Assembly (NCBI GenBank): GCA_036417435.1
Contig: CM070899.1
Coordinates: 155,501,494 to 155,565,493 of the forward strand
From: Inia geoffrensis
Lineage: Eukaryota > Chordata > Mammalia > Artiodactyla > Iniidae
Direction of reading: 5' to 3'
Length of the DNA: 64,000 nucleotides
The notes below the pieces were generated by a model, which saw only the letters and a list, made by a program, of their open reading frames with translations, made no database searches and had not been told where the DNA came from. Positions 46,571 to 57,519 of the stretch are shown in pieces. The first letter of the stretch is position 1. Every line of letters begins with the position of its first letter. Made by a program: the position numbers and the translations under genes.

Positions 46571-47104
46571 CCTCTGGCTGGGAAGGAATAGGGCCTAGGC
46601 CTCCTTGTTCCAAGGGCTGCGTCCCAGGCCCTCTGCTGGGCAAGCTCTGTGCGAGCTCCTGCAGGCACGACTATGTCTTCTTTGCAGAAACCCTGGTAGG
46701 CAAGGCCTCAGGGAAGAGGAGGCATCGGAGCTGGACAGCATGGGTGGTGATATTTATATGAACTTCGTCTATTGGCTTAGTAACCCTCACACATGAGGGA
46801 ATGAGATGTACTGAGGATGACTTGCTCTTTCTAGCTTCGGGAGTAAAACAGTGCCATCCAATGGATTCCAAAACAATTATTTTAACAAAAGATCCTACTG
46901 ATGATATGTTTTATAACCACTTCGCATGAATTCTGAAAGAAGGTTTGGGCTTTCCTCTTTATAAAGACTTATTGACAACATAATTAAACATCAACAACAA
47001 AGATGTCCATCTATTACATATCCAGCTCTTGGTCCAAGTTTGAATGTGTGGGGGTGTGAAGAGAAGAATCATACACGGGAGCTATTTAGTGATCAGTTTT
47101 ACCA
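46571..47104. other. No feature recognised
   Basis: Unique intergenic sequence without exon or repeat signals that I can support. Confidence 0.3.
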
Positions 47105-47442
47105 TATAAGGTATTTTGGCAATTTTGTCATGCCACTAAATATTGTTCTATAGCATCGTTTATGATGGCTACAGAATAATGCATTGTACGGACGTAATAA
47201 AAACGAAATCCCTGTTGCTGGAAACTTAGATTGTTTGAAAGTTTTCACTTTTACTAACAGTGTAGCAGTGATTATCCCATATAAGCCCACATCGTCTCCT
47301 TGATTATTTCCTAAGGATAAACTCCTAGAAGCCAAATTGCTAGATTAGGCTTTTGATTCAAAGTATACTTTAGGACGTTTGTACCAACTTGGTGTGAATG
47401 TTTGTACCAACTTGGTGTGTAAAATTAGCAATATTAATTTCT
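47105..47442 (-). mobile_element. Old L1 fragment, inverted, with a 23 bp tandem repeat
   Basis: 'gttctatagcatcgtttatgatggctacagaataatgc' and 'tgattatttcctaaggataaactcctagaagccaaattgctagattagg' match the reverse complement of an L1M 3' region. At 47377-47419 a unit beginning gtttgtaccaacttggtgtg is present twice in tandem. Confidence 0.6.
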
Positions 47443-47644
47443 TTTTTTTTTGCGGTACGCGGGCCTCTCACTGCTGTGGCCTCTCCTGTTGCGGAGCACG
47501 GGTTCCGGACGCGCAGGCTCAGCGGCCATGGCCCACGGGCCCAGCCGCTCCGCAGCATGGGGGATGTTCCCGGACCGGGGCACGAACCCCTGTCCCCTGC
47601 ATCGGCAGGCGGACTCTCAACCACTGCGCCACCAGGGAAGCCCC
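47443..47644 (-). mobile_element. Short cetacean SINE, inverted
   Basis: GCGGTACGCGGGCC to CCACCAGGGAAGCCCC. The flanks 'agcaatattaattt' and 'agcaatataatttt' are an imperfect target-site duplication. Confidence 0.9.
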
Positions 47645-47699
47645 AGCAATATAATTTTAAAGTAACTATTTATCCAAACATTTACCACCAATGGGTATT

Positions 47700-47985
47700 A
47701 TAATTCAAATATTTATACCAGCTTATAATTTAAATGGCATTTAATTATTTAAATGTATTTAAAAATATATCTATTAGATTTGATTAAATTTGTAAGTGAT
47801 TATTTGGGGCAATAATCTCTTCAAATAAATATTGAGCAACCTCCTCAAATAAATATTTGTACCAAGTTTATAATTTAAAATGGCATTTCATTGTTTAAAT
47901 GTATATATATTTGATATAGTCATTTGATTTTTGATCGAAACTATATGTGATTATTAAGGACAATAATCTCTTATGATAGTCCCTT
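47700..47985 (+). repeat. Imperfect tandem duplication, ~160 bp unit, AT-rich
   Basis: 'accagcttataatttaaatggcatttaattatttaaatg ... gtgattatttggggcaataatctctt' (about 47707-47822) recurs as 'accaagtttataatttaaaatggcatttcattgtttaaatg ... gtgattattaaggacaataatctctt' (about 47862-47983). The copies differ at many sites, so the duplication is old. Confidence 0.8.
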
Positions 47986-48329
47986 CACATCCTGTGCTCT
48001 TTGATAAAGAGTGCCTCATCATTTGATTATTAAATATATTTTTACATTATATGTCATTTGCTTTATAATGTCACCCCAGTTTGTCACTAGGTTATGCTAT
48101 TTTTTCTTTTACTATGAAAGTTTTTAAATTTTTAATAAGTCAAACCTAGAAATGTATTCCTTTGTGGTTTCAAGCAGTAATGATACAGCTATGGTCAGGT
48201 GAGTACAGAATACTGAAAAAGCTGTTGGCAGGGGCTACAGTCAGGGTCATGAAAAGTTTTCTAGACTCTAGAATCTGAAAGACTGAGCCTTTTCAGTCTT
48301 AAGACTTCCCACCTGGAATTCTTCTATCT

Positions 48330-49320
48330 GGTAAAGCACGTTCCTGCATCTTTTTCATCTTCAGTTGCCCTGGCTATTCTTGGCACTTTGTTCTCCCATA
48401 CCAATTTTAGGATCACCTTGTCAGTTCCCTGACAAAAAATCCTGTTGGGATTTTTACTGGAATCATTATTAATTCTATAGGTATATTTGGGAGGAATATA
48501 TTTAAAATGAGCCTTCTTATCCATTAACATGGTATAACCCTCATTAACTTAGGTTTTCTTTAATGTCCTTCAAAAAAGTTTTATGATTTTCTCCAGAGTA
48601 TGTCTAACGTGTGTTAGATTGTTCCCAGTTACTCAATATTTTTAAAAGCTATTGTAAATGGTATCTTTGTTTTTAATTGAATTAAAAACATTTTTAACTG
48701 ATTTATAGAAATAAGATTGACTTTTCTATATTGATTTTTGTGTCCAGCAACCTGACTAAATTCTTATTACATCTAATAATTTGTAGATACTTTCTGGTGT
48801 AGCTGTCTGGTGTTTCATCCAGACATCATAATCTGAGTTTTATTTATTTTTCATTTCTTTAAACATCTTTTATTATGGTATAATCTACATATCATAAAAT
48901 CTACCCCTTTTGAGTGTACATTTCAATGATTTTTGGTAAATTTAGTGAGTTGTGCAGCCACAATAATCTGGCTTTAGAACACATTCGTCCTTTTTATTTT
49001 TCCATGTCTTATACCTTTTTCATTTCTTTGACTCTACTGCATTTGCTAGGGGCTTTGTGTAATTTTGAGCAGAAGTGAGAATGGTACTATGGCCAATTCC
49101 CAATCTAAAATGGAATAATGCTTCCACTGTTTTACCACTCAGTGCAATGCTTGGTTTTTCAGTTTGTTTTGAGATAACCTGTTCATAAAGTTGCTTTCTA
49201 GCCCGAGTTTGATATGAGTTTGGTTTGGTTTTTAATCATGAATGGGATACTGAATTCCATCAAATGTTTTGTCTGTGTCTGTTGAGATGATCATGAGTTT
49301 CCTCTAAAAAGGGAAGCTTC
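48330..49320 (-). mobile_element. Old L1 ORF2 fragment, inverted, with a nested repeat
   Basis: Reverse complement of L1 ORF2: 'ctggctattcttggcactttg', 'tgttgggatttttactggaatcattattaattctatagg', 'tccattaacatggtataaccctc', 'ctttctatattgatttttgtgtccagcaacctgactaaattc'. A different fragment ('cttttattatggtataatctacatatcataaaatctacc') is inserted at about 48840-48990. The minus-strand frame at 48324-48530 is a broken piece of the reverse transcriptase/endonuclease protein. Confidence 0.8.
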
Positions 49321-50616
49321 CAATTAGTCTCCCCACCGTGGAGGGCGCTCTAGGGTTTGTTTATTGTCCCCTGAGCTCCACCAGACTGGAAAACCAATGC
49401 TCAGGTTAACCTAGTCCAGGAAATTCCTTCCAAGAGAAAACTGGCTTCAAAGCTCCTCATCTTTACCTAGTATTTGGCCTACATAGTCTTTATTTTCTTA
49501 TCAGTTCATGCGTCTAAGATTTTTCCATTTTATTTAGTAGTGCTAGTTTGTTTTTGCTTTTTTTTTTTTTTTTTTTTTTCCATAAGGAGAGTTGGTCCTC
49601 ACCCCAAGTCCATCTTACAGCAGAAAACAGAAGTGGCCAGATCTTTCAGGTTCAGTACTGAGTATGTTTTGTAATCTGAAACTGGCATGAATGGGGTCTC
49701 TCTTGGGATTCCCACTGTCATCACACATGCCATCCTCAGAGAAAGGCTGTCCCCATGTCAAACTCTGAGAAAGAGTAGACAAAACCCCCTCCCCGGTTTT
49801 GGGGAAAGAGTCAGGAATCAGAAAACACGAGCTGCTTCCAATAGATACAAACCACCTACATCAAGTTATAAAAACAATGAACTGAAAGGGCTTTGCCACC
49901 TTAGCTTCTGTAATTGTCAATCTTACTATAGTTTCCCATTAACTGCTGAAATTTGGCGGACAAAAGTAAGTTTACTAAATAGCTCAGGAGGGAAAAAAGG
50001 GGGAACTGGTTTACAGAAGACGCAAGCAGGAGACAAACGGGATCAGAAATCAGGTCTCTGGGAACCTGGGTTAGCTGCTCTCACACCCCAAAGGCAGGCT
50101 GTTGGATATGCTTCTTTCCCTTCTAAGTCTCCTGGACCTCTGGGACAGTACCACCTCTGTAGCTTTACTGATGACTCCCGTAGGTGAGCAGGGCTCCATC
50201 CTTCCAAGGTCCCTCATTACAGGTACTGATCTAAGACCAGGAAGTAGCCTGCAATGTGCTGGGACACACACTCACGGGAACATAGCCCACACCCTTACAC
50301 CTTCCCTCCACCACCATTTCTCTTCCTGCGTGCCCAGAAGGGGTGTTCTGAGAGTTGAAAACAAGCATCCCTCAGTTGCTCTTTTTCTAGTCAGTGATCA
50401 AAGGACTGAAAAGACTCAGCTCAGGTTTTCCAAAGAAACAGGCCTGTTCTCCCTCCTAGCCAGGTCACAGTGAGACTGCCTTCATCGTTCTTGTTTCATA
50501 GCCAGAATCCACTGCCCTCTCTATTCGGATTCCATCTGTACTTTACTGCTACAGGCTTTACATCTTGGCTTCTTCAAAAGTTATCTATGGTCTTTTACAG
50601 AACAAAAACACACACC
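49321..50616. other. Intergenic, no gene recognised
   Basis: A poly(T) run at about 49558-49580 may mark the tail of an inverted, unrecognised retroelement. Otherwise unique sequence. The 166-codon plus-strand frame at 49687-50187 is the longest here, but I see no domain or splice context, and it lies just beyond the 3' end of ABHD17C on the opposite strand. Confidence 0.3.
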
Positions 50617-50798
50617 TTGAGACCTACTGTATAGCACAAGGAATTCTGCTCAATATTATGTAACAACCTAAATGGGAAAAGAATTTGAAAAAGAATAGAT
50701 ACGTGTATATGTGTAACTGAATCACTTTGCTGTACACCTGAAACTATCACAACATTGTTAATCAACTATACTCCAATATAAAATAAAAAGTTAAAAAA
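50617..50798 (+). mobile_element. L1 3' end, 5'-truncated
   Basis: 'gacctactgtatagcacaaggaattctgctcaatatta', 'gaatcactttgctgtacacctgaaactatcac' and 'ttaatcaactatactccaatataaaataaa'. It sits just downstream of the ABHD17C polyadenylation site, in antisense orientation to the gene. Confidence 0.9.
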
Positions 50799-50914
50799 AA
50801 TATATACGCTTTGAGAAAGGCAGTGACGTTTGTAAGCTCCAAGGGTTCCTTCTTAAATCTAGACAGAATGTTTTCTTTGATGGAGAGATAAAGGGAAAAA
50901 ACTGCACGAGCCCA

Positions 50915-52170
50915 CACATTCTGATCCATGCATCCTTTATTCCACGACCCACCGCTGTGTCGCATCCAAGCAACAGTACACAAACTGGCAATCAACCGCA
51001 ATCCAGCTGTACAACAATCTGAGGCTTACAGTACATTTAAGGCTTTTAAATTTGGGAAAAAAAAATTTTTTTTAATAAAACCAAAGAACCCTCAAACCCA
51101 AACCCCCAACCAACACAAGTAGTGTAGCAATTTTAAGCATCTTAACACTTCTGATGCTTACTGGCGCAACTCCAGTGTCAAAACCCAAGTAACTCCTAAA
51201 CTAAAAAGATTAGTTTAGTGAAATTTTAATTACATAAATTTTTCAAAGCATAAACTTGTAATTTTTTTGTCTTGGAAATGTTATAAAATTTTTTAATAGC
51301 AAAACATAGGAATAAAAACGTATTAACAAAATGTATTCAATCATTTACATTACAAACAAGGAATCTGCAGTTCATTGTTGTAGCCTGACAAAAGAAAACT
51401 ATCCATTAAGAATCTATGCACAATGTAATTGCATATACGTACAGTACTTTAAAAAAGCCTACAAGGAGGACTTTACAGAAGGAAAGTCGGCTAGGTTCTT
51501 TGTTAGACCAACCAGATGATCAAAATATTAAAACTCTGTGGACTAGTAATAAATTTACAGTTAAAAAAAACCCCGGTTTCCTTTTAAGAATATTCCAGTT
51601 ATATTCATATGGTTCCAGTTGATGAAGCCGTTCATGATAGTTCCAGTAAATTACCCTTTAACTGATTTGTTTGGGGGAAAGATCGGAGTGTTAACAAAAA
51701 TTAATGAAGGAATTTTCATCACGATGGTTTCCAGTTACACTATCACAGCTTCACAAATGGATTGGACCCATGAATCTAGTGGCTGAAAGAGAGCTGCAGC
51801 TCACATACTGAGAACACGGGTGGAGAGAGGCTGAGTCCTGCATAAATGAATCCTACGTGGTGGGTAAGGAATAGAAAGGGGTGTGAGCATATTTTATAGC
51901 AGGAGAAAACGGTCCCCCCGCTCAGCTCTCATTCCCATTCTGCCAGGCGATGAAGCTGGGAATCACAACTGTTCAGTTTAACATGATGTGTGAGTCAGTA
52001 GAACCTCTGGATATGAAAGACCGAGATGCCCTCAGCTCTTTGAGTAGGGCGCCTGAAGAGCTGGGCACTTCCTCGTGGTTATCCCGCCATGACAGCTATC
52101 CAGTTAAAGCATGTGCAAAACCGAGGATTCTTGTGTTCACAGTAGATGAGGTAAAATCAAGTCATCTTCT
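50915..52170 (-). other. ABHD17C 3' UTR (inferred)
   Basis: It extends on the minus strand from the TGA at 52171-52173 to shortly after the AATAAA at 50936-50941, about 1.25 kb. The interval contains no SINE, L1 or MIR that I can recognise, in contrast to its flanks, and recognisable repeats resume immediately beyond it. This fits an exonic tail under constraint. The exact cleavage site is a guess. Confidence 0.65.
50936..50941 (-). terminator. Polyadenylation signal AATAAA for ABHD17C
   Basis: Minus-strand AATAAA followed by GGATGCATGG and, 25-35 nt downstream, a GT-rich TGTGTGGG, the usual layout of a cleavage and polyadenylation site. I found no other canonical AATAAA on this strand between here and the stop codon. 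Confidence 0.6.
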
Positions 52171-52390
52171 TCAGGAATTAGGAAGTTCGTGAGATATGAA
52201 CTGTTTTAGCCTTTCTAGATATTGTGCATAAAGCTCTATGTCATTATGGCCAGCCCCTTCGACCCAGAGGGGCTCCACGGCCCGGGGACAGCGCTCGTAC
52301 ATGGCCAGGCCATGGGAGAAATCGATGACCTCGTCCTCTGTACCATGAATGACCAACACGGGAGAGGTAACTTTAGATATCTTGTCAATG
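52171..52390 (-). CDS. ABHD17C, last coding exon (exon 3), C-terminus
   Basis: ABHD17 proteins are membrane-associated serine hydrolases that remove palmitate from cysteines of proteins such as N-Ras and PSD-95. On the minus strand the acceptor CTGTCTTGCAG precedes 52390. The first base completes a split serine codon (AG|C) left by the preceding exon, and 72 further codons end at TGA 52171-52173. The exon opens [11 protein letters not shown] and carries the strand-loop motif [12 protein letters not shown] with the catalytic Asp (GAC, 52333-52335) and the GAGHND motif with the catalytic His (CAT, 52246-52248). It ends ISHELPNS. By human numbering these would be D276 and H305 of 329. The C-terminal wording fits paralog C better than A or B. 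No frameshift or stop is seen. An open frame starting at 52359 misreads an internal GTG as a start. Confidence 0.92.
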
Positions 52391-52544
52391 CTGCAAGACA
52401 GGAAATGGGGAGGGGGAGAAAAAGGACTCCTTTAGTTATGCTCACAGACGACAGACATCACACTTAATGGAACCGAGTCGGTGTTCACAGGCAAGGGAGG
52501 TAAGCACGCGAGGGTGTTTTCCCTCCTCACTTTTCTAGTAATTC

Positions 52545-52850
52545 ACTTTTTAAAAAATTAATTTTGCATTTTGCAATAATTCTGGATTTACAGGAAAGGT
52601 ACAAAGATAACACAGAGCTCCTATCCACCCCAACCCCCTTCCCATAAGGCCAACACCACACGTTACCAATAGTACATTGCTCAAAACCGAAAACCAGCAT
52701 CGGTACATCACCAAACTCCGGACTTTATTTGGATATCATGAGTTTTTCCACTGAAGTTTTGCCACTTTCCATGAAGTTTTTCCACTTTTTCTGTTCCAAG
52801 ATCCAACTGAGAACACCACACTGCATTTAGCCACATTGTGTTTCTGTTAA
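52545..52850 (+). repeat. Ancient interspersed repeat, family not settled
   Basis: 'caataattctggatttacaggaaaggtacaaagataacacagagctcc', 'ttaccaatagtacattgctcaaaac' and 'gttccaagatccaactgagaacaccacactgcatttag' resemble a widespread old mammalian element. Orientation and family are uncertain. Confidence 0.45.
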
Positions 52851-53489
52851 AGTATTTTATTAAAAACAGAACTCCTAAATGTCGTCAGACTAGCAATCCA
52901 GTAACTAATATTTCTGATATATTCATATTTTGGAGAGGGGATTTTTTTTTTTAAATAAACAAGCTAGACCTTAACATACCAGAATGAATGTCTCTTTTGA
53001 AATCTGAGCACTGAATCCACAGCCACTCAAGTTTTCAGGACTCTGTCCGTGTAAGCCACCTTCAGCATCGATTAACAAGATCCTCAGAAACCTCATTTCA
53101 TAGAAACAAATACCTCATTTTAAAATAAAAAACATACTATTTAGCTTGAAAACTTAATGTACAACATCTTGATTGAATTCTGAATGATTTCTGATTGTTT
53201 ACAAAAATCAAAGCTACCCACAAAGGATGAATATTTGAGCATCTCCAAAAGAACGTGCTGCAGACTCTGAAAGCGTTTCCCAAAGAGGAATTAAGAAGAC
53301 TGTAAACCTTGTTGGGCTGCGTGTGTAGGCAACTTCTCTGACACAGGTAACTGTCATTTCACCTGCAAACACATGGAGACAGGTGACCCTCTGTCCTCCT
53401 GCCAGAGACCCCCTTACTGTTGACTTTCTGTATCTGATCCTACCCAAAGTTACAGAGGGATCAAATTGGTACTACCCGTAGGGATCATT

Positions 53490-53940
53490 TTGTTAAAAGT
53501 CATAGCTAACATTTACTCAGCATTGACTACAGCCAGGTGCTTTGCACTTTACATACAAAACCGCATTGCATCTCCAATGAGCCACAGTGAAAGAGGAAGG
53601 ACCATCTCTGTTAAACCAAGGAGGTAAGGGCTTCCCTGGTGGCGCAGTGGTTGAGAGTCCGCCTGCCGATGCAGGGGACGCGGGTTCGTGCCCCGGTCCG
53701 AGAAGATCCCACGTGCCGCGGAGCGGCTGGGCCCGTGAGCCATGGCCGCTAGGCCTGCGCGTCCGGAGCCTGTGCTCCGCAGCGGGAGAGGCCACAACAG
53801 GGAGAGGCCCGCGTACCGCAAAAAAAAACCCCCAAAAAACCAAGGAGGTAACTGAAGCTCGGCGAGATCCTTAAAGGACAGACATGAGGCTGTGGTGACA
53901 GTACAGAGCTCTGACATCCATCACACATTCCAAAGATCTA
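53490..53940 (-). mobile_element. MIR, inverted, split by a SINE
   Basis: Left part 'catagctaacatttactcagcattgactacagccaggtgctttgcactttacat', right part after the SINE 'aaggaggtaactgaagctcggcgagatcc'. Together they give the reverse-complement MIR core. Confidence 0.75.
53628..53836 (+). mobile_element. Short cetacean SINE, nested in MIR
   Basis: Short form ending GTACCGC and A8 with a C-interrupted tail. Perfect 15 bp duplication aaaccaaggaggtaa at 53613-53627 and 53837-53851. It lies antisense in ABHD17C intron 2. Confidence 0.95.
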
Positions 53941-54388
53941 CAAACAGCTCTCATAGAGCCTTATTAACGACTCAGGAAGTTGCCAGCCACCTCAAGACAT
54001 CCAGGAAGACTGCAAAATCTCATCAGCCATGTCATTTACCAAGATCAGGGCCACTGTGGAAGGGGTCAATTTTGCAGGTTAGGAATCTTGTTTAGAAATC
54101 TACTTTCCTCTTATATTTAAATTTTAAAGTGACTTCTTCTAAGAATGCCATAGTCCGGTTATATTCAATTTAAAAATCTATTTACTGACAGCTCCATGCT
54201 GCATGAGTTAGGAGACTCTGCAACCTGGAGGATGGATGTACCTGAGGTTAAATGCCACCATCTGATTCTAAATGTAAAGGAGGTAAAAGAAAATAAATCA
54301 CCAACCAAATAATAATCAGGACTCCTTATCTCTATTTTTTTAATACTAAAAAAGAAATGGGAAAGTGCCTTCCTTTAAAGACAGGGGC

Positions 54389-54708
54389 AGGGACTTCCCT
54401 GGCGGCGCGGTGGTTAAGAATCCACCTGCCAATGCAGTGGACATGGGTTCGAGCCCTGGTCCGGGAAGATCCCAAATGCGGTGGAGAAACTAAGCCCATG
54501 AGCCACAACTACTGAGCCCGTGTGCCACAAACTACTGAAGCCCGTGTGCCTAGTGCCCGTGCTCCACAACAAGAGGTCACCGCAATGAGAAGCCCACGCA
54601 CCACAATGAAGAGCAGCCCCCGCTCGCCGCAACTAGAGAAAGCCCATGCGCAGCAACGAAGACCCAACACAGCCAGAAATAAATAAATAAAATTAATAAA
54701 TTTTTTAA
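54389..54708 (+). mobile_element. CHR-2-like SINE, long form
   Basis: 'gggacttccctggcggcgcggtggttaagaatcc' head, long-form body, and an (AAAT)n tail at 54676-54710. Antisense in ABHD17C intron 2. Confidence 0.92.
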
Positions 54709-54884
54709 AAAGTGAGAGAGAGAGGGACACAGAGACAAGTGTGCATTTGGTAGCAATGGACACCGTAAGAAAACATTCCCCAAATTCAATTAATGATGGA
54801 AGTCCATGTGACTGTTAATGGTTTGAAATCTATCATATTAATACTTTATGGTACTGGATAGGATGAATGGCATTTTCTGGCTGT

Positions 54885-54995
54885 TTCCACTCACCAACCT
54901 TAATTAAGCAGCTTAAATCTCTTAACTTTCTAAGCCTCAGTTTCCTAACTGTAAAATAAGTCTTGTGAGATAAGAGGCGTGAAGTGTTTAGCTGT
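54885..54995 (+). mobile_element. MIR fragment
   Basis: 'taagcagcttaaatctcttaactttctaagcctcagtttcctaactgtaaaataag' is MIR core sequence. Confidence 0.75.
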
Positions 54996-56482
54996 GGACT
55001 GGCAGATCAGACAAACCCAGTAAAGACTAGTTGCTGGTTTCCTATTAATGAATAAGCTATAATTAGTTGTCGTGGCTGTATTTTAAGGTATATGCTAATT
55101 TAAGAGTCAGGGGGAAAACCTATTCATTTTGTTGCCAGGGTAACTCCTAGCATAGCTTCCCGCAAACATGCTAAATATCTCCCTTTCAACAAACTGGCCT
55201 CTCAATACCCATTCAGCACAAATAAGGCCACATTTGAGTCGCACATGGGCCCTACTTAGCATTCTCAGCCTCGCCACTGGAAACTTTCCCATGAAGCTGA
55301 ACTTCATTGCACCTGGTACAGGGTGCACAGAAAGGAAGTTCACCCAAGGTGTTAAGAGAAAGTTTCTTCTTGTGAAACAAGCCAGTCTGTGGAACAGATG
55401 TTTGTCTAACCAAATGATGTTCTTTTTCTCTCCCAGCAATAACAGAATGACAGCAATGAATGGGTCAATCAAAACCCGAAAACTGTACATTCTTCTGTTG
55501 AAACTTTTGCTATAATGTGGCCGTGTGAGTCCTGTTGTCAGAGTCTCGGCCCGTTTAGCAACGTACCATGGGCAAGTAGTTTTCAGTAAATACTTTCCTC
55601 AGCTTAGATTTTAAAAAACAAGCAGAAGTTTTCAAAGAGAGGTAATCAAGAAAGCTGTGTGCTCGCTGCTTTTGCATGTATATACAGCTGCCCGTTTTTC
55701 TTCCTTCTATTAGGGCACTAGAAAACAGCAGGGACTGGGGTGGCAGGGGCTCTGCTGCCCCTGGGGCGCCGGCAGGAGGGGGCCCGGCTGTGGGCTCTCA
55801 TGCACACGCTTCCAGCGGAGGGTGCCAGCCCCTCTGCAGGGGAGGGGGTCTTCAGGCACAAGTGGGCGGCAGGAGGAATGAGTGGTCGCACTGGTCTGGG
55901 GCGGTGGGGAGGGGAGGGAAGGACCATCCACTTACACGGTCCCTGCAGCCCATTACCAGCTTGCAAATAGCTCACGTCACTTTTTCTCTTACCTATTGGA
56001 CTGACTGAAAAAGTAACAGAAATTTCAAAATTGGGGATGCTTGCGGTTTTTCTTTGAGTGTCTAGACCACTGCTAATGGCCTCATCACAGATTTTGCGTT
56101 TAGCTCTCGTGATTCAACAATACATGTCCACCTGAGTGAATGAAAGAACACTGAACTAGACGTTCCTTTAAGACGTGCGGGCACTTTTTTTTTTTTATCC
56201 TGCACATCCAGCTAAACCAATTAATCCTGGATATCAGTACAAGCAAGGTCCTTACACATCATCTGGTAGATTGTTTTACAAATGAGCCCAGCCCAGAGGA
56301 CCAGGTTTCTGGCTGGTGTCCATGTCATATCCACCTCCACGTTCCCTGAGGAGCGCAGCACAGGGGCTGACGTCCGGCTGCATTCAGGAGACATTTATTA
56401 GTAGCCCACAATTAACGGCGGCATCTGACGTGAAGTTGGGTCACTGGACACCTTAGCTCTTGTTGGACAGGAGTGAGCTTAC
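54996..56482. other. Intron 2 remainder, nothing assigned
   Basis: No repeat recognised. Includes the GC-rich patch at about 55725-55925, where a few CpGs and G-runs occur, and overlapping open frames on both strands (55676-56008, 55710-55975) that reflect composition rather than coding. Confidence 0.35.
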
Positions 56483-56662
56483 CTGGGGAAAGCATCAAAG
56501 CAGTACGTTTTCCTGGTATCGGGAAAAGCCACGCGCAATCCAGACATCAGAGGCGAGTGGAGAATTACGGCTGCACACTCGTACCTGGAGGCCAGGTCTA
56601 CCGTGGGGACAGTCCCGATGCTCTGACCATACAGGATGATGTTCTCCGGGCTTACGCCATAC
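56483..56662 (-). CDS. ABHD17C, middle coding exon (exon 2), nucleophile
   Basis: A 180 nt exon bounded on the minus strand by the acceptor GATTTCTCCAG and the donor CCCAG|GTAAGC. The first base completes an arginine codon from exon 1. Then come 59 codons beginning [18 protein letters not shown] and ending CFDAFP, plus two bases of the serine codon finished in exon 3. GQSIG is the alpha/beta-hydrolase nucleophile elbow, with the catalytic Ser codon AGC at 56620-56622 (human numbering S211). The [15 protein letters not shown] segment is typical of the family. The implied exon 1 length of about 197 codons fits the 329-residue human protein. Exon 1 carries the N-terminal palmitoylated cysteines and is not in this window. 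The open frame upstream of the acceptor (MPSDFS) is intronic. Confidence 0.93.
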
Positions 56663-57519
56663 CTGGAGAAATCAGAGGGCATGGGCCGTTAGCTGACGTG
56701 TGAAAGAAAAAGAGAGTGAGACCAACACCACAGTATCATAAACTCACAAAACTCGCACACCTGCCAGTTTAGAACCACGTTGTCTCATGGGTACCCTTTA
56801 GCTGAAGACGGATGTGAACGCCACAAAAATGTTAGGGGCCTATCTCAGGACTAAGTGACTGAGATTCTGTTCTCCACAACTCTTGCAAAAATAATGAACA
56901 CGACGTTTTTTTCTGGAAATTAACTATATGAATGCATCATAAACTTCATTTCAGTGTTCCCAGAGTCATTTCGTTTCCTACTCTCCCCTCCTGAGTTTCT
57001 CTGACCATCCTAAATGTATTTCTGAAATAAAAACAGAAGCATGTTTGCTAGATCATAATATCATGAGAGTCCTTTAAGTGAGGTTTTAATAAAATACGAA
57101 AGAAATTAACATTTATCATCAGGAGAAGGTACTGGGAGACAATTAATCTAAAGGCAAATATATTTTCTATAGCCTCTCCTTGGGGTTTAACCCTTCCGAG
57201 TCTTTCAATCCATCAATGGTCTCCCCCTCCACTGTCCGCCAAGGTTTAGTTGGGTAAACAGCTGTGTGGAATACAGGCTTCATTTCCTGGCCTGCCTGGC
57301 AGCCTGGTGTGCAGACAACTAACTAAGCTCTGGGCGTGGGCTGTGAGCAAAAGTGACATGTACGACCCGCGGGTCATAACCTGAAATAGAAGGCTCCATG
57401 CCCTCCCCTTCCCGTTGGTGGGGAGGAGACGTGATGGTGAGCTACCAGCAAGCCAAAGAACGAGCACCCCAGATGTGATGGAGGAACAAAACAGACGAAT
57501 CCCAGGAAAACAGGTACGC

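Larger units (their letters stand above)
52391..56482 (-). other. ABHD17C intron 2
   Basis: Starts GTAAGC at 56482 and ends TTGCAG at 52391 on the minus strand. It carries two recognisable SINEs, MIR fragments, an old repeat near 52.5-52.8 kb, and an isolated GC-rich patch at about 55725-55925 with no exon signals that I can support. Confidence 0.88.

Noticed and set aside
48324..48530. Frame NDSSKNPNRIFCQGTDKVILKLVWENK that looks like a reverse-transcriptase domain piece
   Set aside because: It is a decayed L1 ORF2 remnant in an inverted old L1, not a functional gene.
49687..50187. 166-codon plus-strand frame beyond the ABHD17C 3' end
   Set aside because: No recognisable domain, no splice or promoter context and no clear codon bias. 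Best treated as a chance frame.
56479..56682. Reading the ABHD17C middle exon as starting at an ATG at 56682 (MPSDFS...)
   Set aside because: The first codons lie upstream of the splice acceptor, in the intron. The exon starts at 56662 and is phase-linked to a missing upstream exon.
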